64,000 nucleotides of DNA, taken from Leuctra nigra (lineage: Eukaryota > Arthropoda > Insecta > Plecoptera > Leuctridae). The translations under genes were made by a program, and so were the position numbers. The stretch spans positions 17,113,409-17,177,408 of the forward strand of contig OW203765.1 of assembly GCA_934045905.1 (NCBI GenBank). The letters are read 5' to 3'. Below the pieces are notes generated by a model, which saw only the letters and a list, made by a program, of their open reading frames with translations, made no database searches and was not told where the DNA came from. Shown in pieces: positions 11,401 through 21,987 of the stretch. Position 1 is the stretch's first letter; each line of letters begins with the position of its first letter.

Positions 11401-14400
11401 TCATATTGAAGTATTGAATAATAATAATGTCTATAATAATGTAATGAATATAATATTATATTATTATACATAATAATGAATAATACATAATGAATAATGT
11501 CAACATTACAAATGAATTGGATGAAGACAGAATTATTGGTTTTTGAGTTCACCTCAAGAATCATTGAAATTGACTCCCAGCCTTCTACCTCTGAGGTATA
11601 ATACCTGAAGAATTATAATTTTTAATATTGTTCAATGGCAAGTGGTGACGTGCAGTTAGTATTACTGTGTTAAAGGGACTTTCTATGATTGTATCATATT
11701 GAATTAATTAGGTATCTAAAGTTCGTTCACGTTAAGAATATTTCTGATGTTTTAGTCGATCACGTCGTTCATTGGTGGTTCACATGAACACTGCCCTGTC
11801 AATGGCAAAACTTTCTTCTATGTATTATTGAAATTGCATAAATTATGTAAAATACACCATTTTTAATAGTCGTCTTATACCTACATATATTTTAATTATT
11901 GATATTTACATGTGTAGGTATACAAATGCTCGCTAGACTACAGTAGTACACGGCCGCCATTACGGCTTGATATTCTAAATGTGAACGAACTTTAATATGA
12001 TAAACATCAAATAACAATATGGTATGTCAGAGCAATTGCAGAAACTGTATAAAAGAGAAACATTTTCCGAGATAATTTACGGAAAGTTTCACAATTCACA
12101 TTTTCCTGTAAAATTGCCATCTCCACTGAAATCTCACCTGAGCGTAGTTCATGTTGAAGCTGTCGTCGTTGTGGAAATAGCTCTTGATGGAGTTGAGGTA
12201 GAGGAGCACGTCCTCGAACTTGCGGTTGAGGAAGTAGAACGAGGACATGCACTGGCGGCCGGGGATCGTGTCGCACTCGCTCGTGCTCACGCCCACCATC
12301 TGGAAGTAGTGCTCCGCTTCCTCCAGGCATTTGCTCTATGGAGGAGAACACAAGCAGTTTTCATGTTGTGACCGTCTCGTTGAAGACCGACTTTATGTTA
12401 AGACGGCTGAGTAGTGAGCGTGGCCTTGAAGATTTTTTAATCCATTTTTTCAATATCTTTTACCAATGTAATTGTCAATAAAATAAGACTTTGTAAGAGT
12501 CTTCAGAACTGTTCAATGTTCATAGTTTGGAATAAGTTATTAGTTTAATTTCGTCCTACAGACGCCATAATTTTACTAATTTTCACTTTTCAGGCACTAA
12601 ACGTCTGTACGACAAAATAAAACTAATAAACCATTCCAAGCTATGAACTTATTTTCACTGAACAATTCTGAAGACTCGTAAAAAGCCTTATTTTATTAAT
12701 AATTACATTGGTAAAAGATGTTGATAAAAATCGATTAAAAAACTCTTCAAGGACAAACTCACTACAGTACTCAGCCGTCTTAAAGCCACAACACGAAAAA
12801 GAATTGTTTTTGTGTATCGAAGAACACATTTTAAAATCACTAAAGCCATTCAAGATGCACATTCTTTTAGGACACATTTAATATATTTGATGAAAACGTT
12901 TTCCAATAAATAATTGTTCAGAATTACGTATTTGAAATACTTATGAATGTGATTGCATATTTTATTATCTGCTCACATTGTTGGTTTCTTGTCCATAAGC
13001 CACATTGACGACAGCTTTGAGAATGTATTCTTGCGGCACGGACGGAGCAAGATCTTTGATCAGCTGATACGCCTCATTGAGCTCGTCCTAAAGACAAAAG
13101 ACAAATTACACATCGACTCTGTAGCGAAGCCCCACACCGTCGTACAATCTGTCAGAGCAACTTCAAACTCTCTGGTCCCGGCTACGATTCCTCCTGTCGA
13201 CCTTGTAGACTGAGGTTCTTTTGTGGATTCACTCAGTCGAGAGGCAAATGCTGGGAAGTTCCCTCACTAACAGGCTCACCTACAACTGCATCTGTCCCAC
13301 ATTCCATCTTTACCTATTCTTCATAATAACCTCCCCCCTTCATCATCATATTAAGTACCTACCTCATCATTTATTCGTTGCCATTAACTAACTGTATTAA
13401 GAACCTACATTAACAATAAACACTAAGGGCCAGTTTTTTAATACATACCCTGCTAAACGCTCAGACGGCTCGGAATTCGTAACAGTCGAGGACTAAATTA
13501 CCATGGCAACCAACACTGTTATTACTTGAATGACCCTTTAAACTTAACTACTGCTTTAAGCAGAGCATTGAAAAACCTGCCCTAAATGTAAAATCTATTG
13601 TTGCAGTCAATCAATTCTTGCTATTGTTGCTGTCAGAATATAATGATTTTTTGTCTTAAAAATGTAGAGAAATGGTTAATTTTGATCAATAACTTCTGCT
13701 TTACTCACAGTAGTTTGATTTTTAACATTCTTTGTTATTTTTACAATTAAATTTGGCCCCTTTTTTGTTACTATGTACCAAAATACATACATAGAGACTT
13801 TTCAGGGCTTAATTGTACTTCATTTTGAGGAGACTTGGCTGGTGTTTACTTGTATTTTTAAACACGGATATAATCCGCTTCACCTGTTTGAGATAGTATA
13901 TGACGAGGTTGAGTCTCGCCTCCGGTATGACGTCGATCAACGACGGCAGAACCTGCAGGGCCCCCTCGCCCCCTCGGAACACCACCAGGTTGTGCCTGAT
14001 GAGGTCGAGACCAAAGTTGAACGACGTCGAGCTCTGGTCCTTGAGCGACTTCATCTCGCTCTCGGCCGCCTTGCCGTTGTAGAGGCGGAAGTGGTTGCAC
14101 GCCTTCAGGTTGAGCGCGATCGCGGAGTCGGGGAACTTCTGCAGGTAGATGTTGAGGATCTCCTGGGAGACATCGTAGTAGTCGAGCTTGTAGTAGCAGA
14201 GCGCGACGTACACGTTCAGAGCAAGGAACAGTCTAGAGCGGAAGAAGAACAATGATTCAACGATCGAGACATCGTAGTAGTCGAGCTTGTAGTAGCAGAG
14301 CGCGACGTACACGTTCATAGCAAGGAACAGTCTAGAGCGGAAGAAGAACAATGATTCAACGATCGAGACATCGTAGTAGTCGAGCTTGTAGTAGCAGAGC

Positions 14401-17400
14401 GCGACGTACACGTTCAGAGCAAGGAACAGTCTAGAGCGGAAGAAGAACAATGATTCAACGATCGAGACATTGTAGTAGTCGAGCTTGTAGTAGCAGAGCG
14501 CGACGCACACGTTCAGAGCAAGGAACAGTCTAGAGCGGAAGAAGAACAATGATTCAACGATCGAGACGTCGTAGTAGTCGAGCTTGTAGTAGCAGAGCGT
14601 GACGTACACGTTCAGAGCAAGGAACAGTCTAGAGCGGAAGAAGAACAATGATTCAACGATCGAGACATCGTAGTAGTCGAGCTTGTAGTAGCAGAGCGCG
14701 ACGTACACGTTCAGAGCAAGGAACAGTCTAGAGCGGAAGAAGAACAATGATTCAATGATCGAGACATCGTAGTAGTCGAGCTTGTAGTAGCAGAGCGCGA
14801 CGTACATGTTCAGAGCAAGGAACACTCTAGAGCGGAAGAAGAACAATGATTCAACGATCGAGACATCGTAGTAGTCGAGCTTGTAGTAGCAGAGCGTGAC
14901 GTACATGTTCAGAGCAAGGAACAGTCTAGAGCGGAAGAAGAACAATGATTCAACGATCGAGACATCGTAGTAGTCGAGCTTGTAGTAGCAAAGCGCGACG
15001 TACACGTTCAGAGCAAGGAACAGTCTAGAGCGGAAGAAGAACAATGATTCAACGATCGAGACATCGTAGTAGTCGAGCTTGTAGTAGCAAAGCGCGACGT
15101 ACACGTTCAGAGCAAGGAACAGTCTAGAGCGGAAGAAGAACAATGATTCAACGATCGAGACATCGTAGTAGTCGAGCTTGTAGTAGTAGAGCGCGACGTA
15201 CACGTTCAGAGCAAGGAACAGTCTAGAGCGGAAGAAGAACAATGATTCAACGATTAGGTAAAGTACGGCCAACGAGCGTGGAGAAACTCCTTTCATAAGA
15301 TGAGCAGTATTGTTCGACCCTTGTTCGACAGTTAAGCTCTGACAAGATACAACTCTTTTTATGACCTGCCACCCCTTCCACCTACACTGTTGCCATTTTA
15401 AACAACTTTCCTGGAATTTTAAAAGCCAACTGCATTGAAAGATATTTGGCACCACAACAAAACAACCCTTTCCCGATTACCTGCAGTGGTTGAGAGATAT
15501 TTACAACCGTGCACGCGTCGAAACACTCCGGATTACAAGCTAAGCCCATTGTTGAATTTTGCACAGCGTTTGGTGAACTTTCTCTACGCTCCCTGGGTGT
15601 ACTGTACTCGGTGATGCGCACGGTGTTTCGAAGAGTTGTTTTAAGTTTTGTCTTCACTCGAGCTAAATTTAAAAAATCGACCTCTAGTATTTGTATTTGT
15701 ATTTGTATTTTTATTAGATCCTTTGACAAGTACATGAGACGAGTATGGATGTCGTCAGAAATTAATAAAAGCTAGCTTACAATCTAAAATAATAATAATA
15801 ATATTATGATCAAACAAAGTATAAATATTATAAATATAAATAATATTATGATTACAGTTAATTAATAACTAACAATAATTCAATAATTCAAGCTCACTGA
15901 ACTAAATAATGCCACATAATTTTACAATTAATTTTGTATTCAATAGTTTGGGGTTACCTAGTAGAGTAGGTACGTAAAGTTCTTAAATTTAATTGTTCAA
16001 CTAGATGGGCATATGCAGGATTTCTGGGGGGGGGGGGCTAAGTTATGAAAGTTCAATGGGGAGTTTGGGTCATGACGGTCCGGGGCTCATAGCCCCCGGA
16101 TATTTTGTGTGATAATTTTAACGAAATTCAGAGCTTTTTGGTGCATTTTGAAACAGGAAATTATACTAAAAATTGTATTTCTTCCGATTACAATTATAAA
16201 ATCGTAATTTTTCAACATTTATAGAACCTTAAACGTACAATCATTCAGAAATTACTACCAGGGGGGTTATTCTAAATTTCCTTGTCGTCTCATATCAATT
16301 GATACGGCGTCACCACCATGTTAAATAGATAGCACTCCAGTGTGCAGTGAGCCCGTATCAAGTGAAACGAGACGACACGGAAATGTAGAATAACCCTCCC
16401 GAGGGGCACTTTCACTGAAAAGGACAAACAAAACATACCTAATACATATATTTTATTTGAGTAGTTTCCATATTATTTTGGTGAAGTTTTCTATTCATTG
16501 ACCAATCTTTTTTTAATACTACTTATAATCTGTCAAAGTATAGAACATACGTAATGTTAAGAATTCAAGCCTTTTTATGTAGAATAGACCAAATTTTAAA
16601 TTATCTAGTTAGCTCTGCTTTTCAAAAAATTTCATAATATGCAGTACCGTGATCCTCATATCTATTCTTGTTATGATCCATTGTTGAAAAACACTAATAG
16701 ATATGAGGATCACGGTACTGCATATGAAATTTTTTGAAAAGCAGAGCTAACTAGATAATTTAAAATGTGGTCTATTTATTCCCTTTCACTTACCTATGAC
16801 ACAGACAGGTAGAAAATAATCTAGTAAATGAAGTGGAAACAAACCCATTGCTTGTAAGCTGCTGGAATAAATGCATCTCGTATGCGGTGGGAATCCACAA
16901 CTGCTTAGGATTGGAAGGTCCGAAGTGAGGGATGTCAGGACTGCGGGGCAGATGAATGTAAGCAGGTAACACAACATTGCACACATCTTAGGGTTGACCA
17001 GCGGCAAAGATATTATTGATAGATACAATAACATTATTGGATTTTTTCAATAAATAATTTGAATTAGACCACAAAAAAATTTGAAAAATTGTGATTTTTT
17101 TCATGAAAGATTTTGATGACTGAATGAATATTGACTGAAAATGACTGAATATCTCATATTCGGTTGGGATCGTTGTCAATCGCCATGGATGAGCATAATC
17201 CATGGATGAGCTTATTTAGGCATGACATTTTGTTGAACGAGATGTGATAAATTGCTAGGTACCTCTCTACTTACTTATTGTCGAGAAGTATTTTCTTGTA
17301 AATATCGATGGCTTCTTGGTAATGAGAACGCAGATAATGGATGGACGCCAGCGAGAGTTGATCTTCTACAATATCAAGGAGTTCCTTGTGATGATACATT

Positions 17401-18072
17401 AGTTTCTCTTCGTCGTTAAGTTTGTGAGCAAGATGAAAGAGAAGTCGAGTCTTCAATGAACATTGTGGTGCTTTCTCTGCAGTCTGTAAAATGAATACAT
17501 CTTTGGAGATGAGCATCTTTAGAGATACTTTCATCGTTTAAGATATTTTATTAAAGAATAGAAGCACAATCCCAAACCTGGAGTGATTCTTGATACAATC
17601 CGAGAAAGAAGTAGCAACAAGCCAGGTTAACCCAGACATCGCTGGGTGGTGCCTTGGTGTGGCTCAAGGCTTCATATACGCTCATGGCACGTTTATAATC
17701 TCCAAGATGAAATGCGCAGTAACCGATCCATCGGTCTTTATCATCAAAATCACTCGCCCCCGAACCCGAGAGGCCGTACTCAAGTAGTGTAAGAGCTCCA
17801 GTATAATCACGTATTTCCAGAAATTCGTCTACAGTTGGAATGTTATTCTTCCGATTCTTTGGTGCTTGATTTTGTGCAGTACCTGAGTTCGGGCCAACAG
17901 CTGGCTTCATTCGCGACAATATCTGAAATTGGTAAATAGGTAAGGTTAGGTCACAGCCAAGTTTTCTTTATGTAGGTAGCCTAGGTAGGTATTTCAATTG
18001 CTAGGTAGTATCTACAACTTTCTAGTGCAATAATAATAGGTAGGTAACTAGGTATATAATATTTCTTACCAT
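8477..18072 (-). CDS. TTC26: Intraflagellar transport protein 56 (TTC26), complete coding region
   Basis: IFT56 is a TPR protein of the IFT-B complex needed for ciliary protein transport; in insects it would act in sensory neuron and sperm cilia. Coding exons in gene order: 18072-18070 (ATG only), 17922-17578, 17483-17275, 14232-13884, 13087-12977, 12335-12138, 11174-11066, 8829-8477. All borders are GT-AG, all phases close, and the total is 558 residues (human 554). Diagnostic stretches: [60 protein letters not shown] and C-terminal [11 protein letters not shown]. The start codon is separated from the rest by an intron. Exon 4 is preceded by an eleven-copy tandem array of its own acceptor and first 66 bp (14165-15259). 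The total given assumes that the acceptor nearest the exon is used. Introns carry many short transposons. Confidence 0.93.
8903..9454. mobile_element. TTAA-flanked foldback element, copy B
   Basis: Intact 552-bp copy in the last intron of TTC26. It starts TTAAGGTGGTGCAAGCGCGA and ends GAGCGCTTGCACCACCTTAA, with internal inverse blocks around 8954-8968 and 9247-9262. It shows what copy A looked like before the hAT insertion. Confidence 0.78.
9771..10057. mobile_element. Non-autonomous hAT element with 8-bp target duplication
   Basis: Ends CAGTGGTTAATTTG and CAAATTAACCACTG, flanked by CATGTACC at 9763-9770 and 10058-10065. The interior is GC-rich with GGGCCCCCC, CGCGCCGCGC and a GAAAATTTTGAATTTC block, like the interior of the elements at 483 and 51400. 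It lies in the last intron of TTC26. Confidence 0.88.
10368..11058. mobile_element. TA-flanked transposon abutting a TTC26 splice donor
   Basis: Inverted ends contain TATTAACTCGTGTATAAGAC (left, from about 10371) and its inverse at 11036-11055, with TA at 10366-10367 and 11059-11060. The GTATAAGACGCA word is repeated internally (10390s, 10450s, 10985). The right TA overlaps the sixth base of the TTC26 intron donor (minus strand GTAAGT, 11065-11060), so the insertion stopped just short of breaking the splice site. Confidence 0.75.
11717..11994. mobile_element. Short inverted-repeat element in a TTC26 intron
   Basis: Left TAAAGTTCGTTCACGTTAAG and right GTGAACGAACTTTAA are inverse, enclosing about 280 bp with no ORF. 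Between it and the element at 10368 the intron (about 11400-11520) is a TAATAATG-rich low-complexity tract. Confidence 0.55.
12398..12783. mobile_element. TTAA-flanked long-arm foldback element
   Basis: Starts TTAAGACGGCTGAGTAGTGA and ends CTCAGCCGTCTTAA. The inner arms pair over most of the length (for example AAGATTTTTTAATC near 12429 against GATTAAAAAACTCTT near 12733; CCTACAGACG near 12555 against CGTCTGTACG near 12601). A degraded relative is at 55040-55336. It lies in a TTC26 intron. Confidence 0.65.
13205..13365 (+). repeat. SINE fragment, family A (body region)
   Basis: Contains the family body words TCAGTCGAGAGGCAAATGCT and TTACCTATTCTTCAT in the order seen in the full copy at 54467-54745. 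The tRNA-like head is not recognisable. It is intronic to TTC26. Confidence 0.6.
14165..15259 (-). repeat. Eleven-copy 99-bp tandem array of a TTC26 splice acceptor plus exon start
   Basis: Period is exactly 99 bp, with copies starting at 14171 + 99n for n = 0 to 10 and only a few substitutions per copy. On the minus strand each unit holds 33 nt of intron end (pyrimidine tract TTGTTCTTCTTCCGCTCTAG) and 66 nt of exon start (first residues [11 protein letters not shown]). Every unit therefore has a potential acceptor (exon starts 14232 + 99n) in the same frame, and the whole array is open. Translated units are 33 residues with [11 protein letters not shown] followed by [11 protein letters not shown]. 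Only the lowest-coordinate copy runs on into the normal exon (QEILNIYL). The copy farthest upstream in the gene is preceded by CCTAATCG, a possible branch site. Confidence 0.92.
16261..16400. mobile_element. Short palindromic element in a TTC26 intron
   Basis: GGGGGGTTATTCTAAATTTC at the left pairs with GAAATGTAGAATAACCCTCC at the right, and TTGTCGTCTC pairs with GAGACGACA inside. A fragment at 16010-16130 with a G-run and GGGGCTCATAGCCCC resembles hAT interiors seen elsewhere in the window. Confidence 0.5.
16583..16777. repeat. Near-perfect palindrome with arms of about 80 bp
   Basis: The left arm to about 16664 and the right arm from about 16699 are almost exact inverses (for example CAGTACCGTGATCCTCATAT against ATATGAGGATCACGGTACTG), separated by about 35 bp. 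It lies in the long TTC26 intron upstream of the acceptor array. Probably a young foldback element. Confidence 0.7.
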
Positions 18073-18309
18073 GATTGATATTAAAACACCGGAGGATTAG
18101 AAAAAGACTCCCGATGGATAAAAAATTGAAATATTGATTGCAGTGAGAGACTGACAGTTCACAAACAAAGTACAAACCAACATCCCCAGCTGACGACCTT
18201 GACAATTTACACATTCTTGGTTGATTCTTGGCACAGACTGTACTCACACTTGCACATTGCAACCACTTGTCAGTTGATTTAGAAACTATTTAAATTCTTA
18301 GAATATATA
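18073..18309. promoter_or_regulatory. Shared promoter region between TTC26 and NUBP2
   Basis: The start codons of the two divergent genes are only 237 bp apart, so the region must hold both 5' UTRs and core promoters. No TATA box is placed convincingly; TATATAAT at 18303-18310 overlaps the NUBP2 start and is unlikely to serve as one. An X-box-like palindrome is listed separately. Confidence 0.6.
18249..18263. promoter_or_regulatory. X-box-like imperfect palindrome (possible RFX site)
   Basis: CTTGCACATTGCAAC is an imperfect palindrome (TTGCA-CAT-TGCAA), about 180 bp upstream of the TTC26 start. RFX factors drive ciliary genes through X-boxes of the type GTTNCCATGGNAAC. One half-site (TGCAAC) fits; the other deviates and the spacing is one base longer, so this is only suggestive. 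Confidence 0.25.
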
Positions 18310-19260
18310 ATGTTGGAAGGCGTAAAACATATTATATTGGTTTTATCTGGTAAAGGGGGTGTCGGAAAATCAACTGTCAGTACACAATTAGCTCTCACTT
18401 TAAAGGAAAATGGATTTAAGGTAAGTAGGCACTCTGAGGTTAGGGTTCACATTCTGTTTTGTTTGGGCACATTTACAAGGTACAATTTTTGTCCTTTACG
18501 TAGGTTGGCCTCCTGGATGTGGACTTATGCGGTCCAAGTATTCCATACTTACTAAATTTAGAAAACAGCGACGTTCATCAGTGCCCTCAAGGTTGGGTTC
18601 CGGTTTACGCAGACCAGGAACAGAGGCTAGCTGTCATGTCAATCGGTTTCCTATTGAAGAACAGGAATGACGGCGTCGTGTGGCGAGGACCAAAGAAGAC
18701 CGCTATGATCAAGCAATTTCTAACTGATGTTTACTGGCAAGACATAGACTACCTCATCATTGACACACCTCCCGGTACTTCAGACGAACACATCACTGTG
18801 ATGGAAAACGTCAAGTCGTTGAATTGCGACGGAGCGATTCTCGTCACGACACCTCAAGCGGTCTCCATTGAAGATGTGCGAAAGGAGCTGACGTTTTGTC
18901 GCAAGACTGGGATCAACGTCATCGGAGTTATTGAGAACATGAGTGGATTTGTGTGTCCCACCTGCACTGTATGTAAATTGTTCTGTTTACAAATTGCACC
19001 TATCCAATGTTGTGGATCAAAAGTAATACTAATTTACATTCATCTTTTTTCAGGAATGCACAAACATATTCTCAAGTGGTGGAGGGAAATCTCTGGCAGA
19101 GATGGCGTCCATTCCATTCCTTGGCTGCATTCCTATTGATTCTCGTCTCACCTCGATTGGGGAGAAAGGACAGTCCTTTGTAACTACTTTTCCCGATTCA
19201 CCTGTTTCTAAAGTTTATCAATCGATAGCTCAGTCCATTGTCACCCCTGGACCTAAGTAG
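18310..19260 (+). CDS. NUBP2: NUBP2, cytosolic Fe-S cluster assembly P-loop ATPase
   Basis: Exons 18310-18420, 18504-18968 and 19054-19260, all GT-AG, all in phase 0, encode 260 residues (human 271). Residues 5-22 hold the deviant Walker A of the Mrp/MinD family ([11 protein letters not shown]). [30 protein letters not shown] and TTPQAVS follow in the family order. The C-terminal cluster site is CPTCTEC (C188, C191, C194), with C191/C194 from different exons. NUBP2 pairs with NUBP1 as the scaffold that assembles [4Fe-4S] clusters for cytosolic and nuclear proteins. The N-terminal extension of human NUBP2 is absent; the gene starts [11 protein letters not shown]. It is divergent from TTC26 and tail-to-tail with ECSIT. 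Confidence 0.95.
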
Positions 19261-19293
19261 CACAGGTAGTTTTAAGTTTTGTATCGGGTAAAA

Positions 19294-19342
19294 AATAAAA
19301 TAATGTAAACATTTAAAAAAAAAATTATATAAACAGTTTATT
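19294..19342. terminator. Facing polyadenylation signals of NUBP2 and ECSIT
   Basis: AATAAA on the plus strand at 19294-19299 follows the NUBP2 stop by 34 bp. AATAAA on the minus strand at 19342-19337 follows the ECSIT stop by about 46 bp. The two genes' stop codons are only 128 bp apart, so their 3' ends are very short and may overlap. Confidence 0.7.
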
Positions 19343-19388
19343 AACAATAATAATGAAGGTTACTACATCACACTATGATGTCTTAATA

Positions 19389-21402
19389 CTACGTCGCTTC
19401 TATTTTCTCCTTCTCTCCGGCCGAGTCAATGGCGACGGCTATTTCTCCTGATGAGGATGTGAGTTTGAACAACACTGGGATGTTGGCCAGCGAGGGGTTT
19501 CCGTCGGCTTCCAGGTGTCGAACCCAGGACAGAAGGGAGTCCCGGCTGGAGGTCCCGGAAGCACACATGGCCAGGATTGTTCCGTCGTCTTGTTCGTGAA
19601 CAGTCGGCACCGTGGCCACGTCTGTCACCTCGCTGGGGTCGTCGTGGTAGAACGGGATCCTCAACGAACCTACGTCTGTTGGAAGAAAACAAGACTGGAT
19701 GAGTTTTTATTGAGCGTTCACAAATTGTTCATCTTGACTGAATAGCTTATCTAAAGCATTTCTGTATTCAAAAAATCCACAAGAAGATACAATGCATGTG
19801 AATTTACACTCCTTTTACCTTAAATTTTATAACCATTTTGCTAGTCTAACAATTTATGAAATTAGTCTTTTCTCAAAGTACGTAGGTACATAATACCTAG
19901 TCAAAAAAATTACCTACTCAACTTCCCTTTGTGGAGATTTTTGGTAATGGCAACAAAGCAGGAGGCGTATTCTAGAACGTTTTCCCAATTCCATTTCTGA
20001 TGGAATCCGGTCATGGCCATAAGGATTACCTAACATTGCACCGAATCAGATTCCATCAGAATTGGGAATTTAAAAGTTTAAAGGGTGATTTTATTTAAAA
20101 ATTATATTCAATTTTATTTTTTATTTTTGAAGATATTTAAATTTAGGTTTTAGATAGGTATTGATTAAATCGACAAAAGAACACGAAAGAGGAGGACATC
20201 AAATACCTACTTGATGTCGTGCAACTCAAATTTAAATTGAATGCAGTAGTACCCTATAAAAGTGAAAGAACTTGATTAGGAACTTATTTGATAAGTAACC
20301 TAACTAGACTGGATAATAATAGTTCTCTCAGTCTATTCTTTGGATTGTGTAGGTTACCCAATTTATCATCCCATTTTAAGGATGACATTTATTGCATTCT
20401 GAAAAATTTCTCCAATAACACATTTATTATAACAGAATTTAGCAATTTACCATCGCCATCGACGTACGGCTGCTCCGGCATTGGTCTCGGATCCGCTCGC
20501 AGTATGAAGTAATCGACTGACGCGTTCCTCAGCCACACCCTGAACGATCCCTCCACAAATATCGGCACGTCTTTGGGATGCGCCTCGATGAGTTCCTTCT
20601 GCACTGGACTCTGAGCGCTCACTATCCAAGTGTCATCCAGAGAGTCTTCCAGAGCCGATGCTTCATAGACTAGAACTTTGCTCTGCAGATCGATGCTGCT
20701 CATCCGTTGCATCGCGATCTTCGCTAACTCCAAGCTGTCATCTGGAACCGGGTTCGGCACGATCCACGGAGAGAGATTCTTGAATCTCGGCATCCAGTAC
20801 ATCATCCTCCAGAACTTTCTAACAGGGTGACCTTTCTTCCCAAAGATGTTCACTAAAATGTCCTCTAGTTCGAAGTCTGGTATAACACCATTATCTTCCA
20901 TTTGTTCTAATGCATCGATGGCGCATTGCTGTTGTTTCGGGTAATGAAGAAATTCCGCTTGAAATATGTTTTGTGGTATGAACTTCCCTTTCGGGAGAAC
21001 GTCAATAAGAGATTTGTATGCTTCGAGGTCTTTGTGAACGCCAAATTCCTCCATGTGCCGTAGTGCTGCGTAAATAAACTCAACATGTCCTCTCCTATGC
21101 TTATCGGACCGGCCTATGTACATTCGAACCAAGTCTAGGTACGCTTCTTTATTTCTTTCAATTGCATTCTCGAAAAAGTCCCTTGTAACTATTGCTTGTT
21201 CTTCAGCTGGGGTTTTCTTGTCATTGTTCACTACAATTGAAGTATGAATAAATCGTATATTTGTTGTCACATTACTTGATAAACTTGTCGATGCAGAGAA
21301 AGACGTTGCTATACCTGGGACTAACACTGAGCCCGAGTGCAATAATTTTTCTGCTGCCTTAAAATATTTGGTGACAGTGTATGATAATATTTTACGGTAC
21401 AT
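19389..21402 (-). CDS. ECSIT: ECSIT, mitochondrial complex I assembly and Toll-pathway adaptor
   Basis: Two exons, 21402-20451 and 19675-19389, joined by a GT-AG intron in phase 1, give 412 residues (human 431). The N-terminus (MYRKILSYTVTKYFKAAEKL, then Ser/Thr-rich to RFIHTS) is basic and hydroxylated, typical of a mitochondrial presequence. The core has the ECSIT words EEFGVHKDLEAYKSLIDVLP, FPKGKF-like KGKFIPQN, KKGHPVRKFWRMMYWMPRFK and NPVPDD. The C-terminus (exon 2) has HEQDDGTILAMC and ALGT-type residues before the stop. ECSIT stabilises the MCIA complex for complex I assembly and also links Toll receptors to downstream kinases. The intron contains a small palindromic element at 19971-20078. 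It is divergent from eIF3d. Confidence 0.94.
19971..20078. mobile_element. Short palindromic element in the ECSIT intron
   Basis: About 108 bp with inverse ends (TCCCAATTCC.. TTTCTGATGGAATCC against GATTCCATCAGAATTGGGAA). A second copy in opposite orientation is at 31103-31210, so this is a mobile family. Confidence 0.65.
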
Positions 21403-21618
21403 ATTAGTAATATATTTCTACAAATTTGTTTGCATCAAGGGTTTCCAAAGGAGAGTAGGTATTACTTGATCGAACATAACCCCAATCCCAAACATATCTG
21501 GGATAATATGACCTGTATCTACCATAAAATACTATGGCACGTAGACAGTATTAGAGTTATTTATAAACGGTACATAAATATAATAATTGCCTTCACAAAA
21601 ATTAAGTAATAAATAAAA

Positions 21619-21744
21619 ATGTCACTAAATTTAAAAAGTCCATGGGAGCCACCATTACTCTCACAAGAGTATGAAACATGCACCGACTGGTCGGGAGCTA
21701 AACCTCTGAAAACTGAATGTGATAATTATTTGAATATAAAGTGA
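21619..21744 (+). CDS. Possible 41-residue small protein in the ECSIT/eIF3d gap
   Basis: An ATG in context aaaaATGTCA opens a 42-codon frame ending TGA, with coding-like content (SPWEPPLLSQEYETC, then DWSGAKPLKTEC) and two Cys spaced 16 apart. An AATAAA word follows at about 21778. It lies 216 bp from the divergent ECSIT start and 243 bp before the eIF3d start. It could be an independent small gene, or a first exon whose donor is AAGTGAAG at its end. I do not recognise the product. Confidence 0.35.
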   Translation: MSLNLKSPWEPPLLSQEYETCTDWSGAKPLKTECDNYLNIK

Positions 21745-21891
21745 AGACTATTTGAGATATTAATAATATTTGGTAATAATAAAAATATGATAACAATTTT
21801 ATAATTTAATTTAACATGTAATACATTAGAAATCCTTTAAAATGTTAAAAATTGTATTGATATTTTATGTTGCACGTTTGCTAACCTGTCT

Positions 21892-21926
21892 GTCACGTGA
21901 CGTCTTCACCGGCGGCCGCCATTTGC
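21892..21926. promoter_or_regulatory. E-box/CRE and YY1-like sites upstream of eIF3d
   Basis: GTCACGTGAC (21892-21901) is a perfect palindromic E-box of the USF/TFE type overlapping TGACGTC. GCCGCCATTTG (about 21915-21925) fits a YY1 site. Such TATA-less combinations are common in promoters of translation genes. The eIF3d start is about 60 bp further. Confidence 0.45.
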
Positions 21927-21987
21927 CAAGTTTTGGAGTTGGTTCGTTTGTGAAATATCACTTTACATTTTCAAGAATAGTAAATTA

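Noticed and set aside
13773..14255. 160-residue plus-strand open frame
   Set aside because: Antisense shadow of TTC26 exon 4.
14165..15259. CRISPR-like regular repeats or an independent 548-residue protein
   Set aside because: The units are contiguous with no spacers, and the long minus-strand frame starts and ends in TTC26 introns; only part of it is exon.
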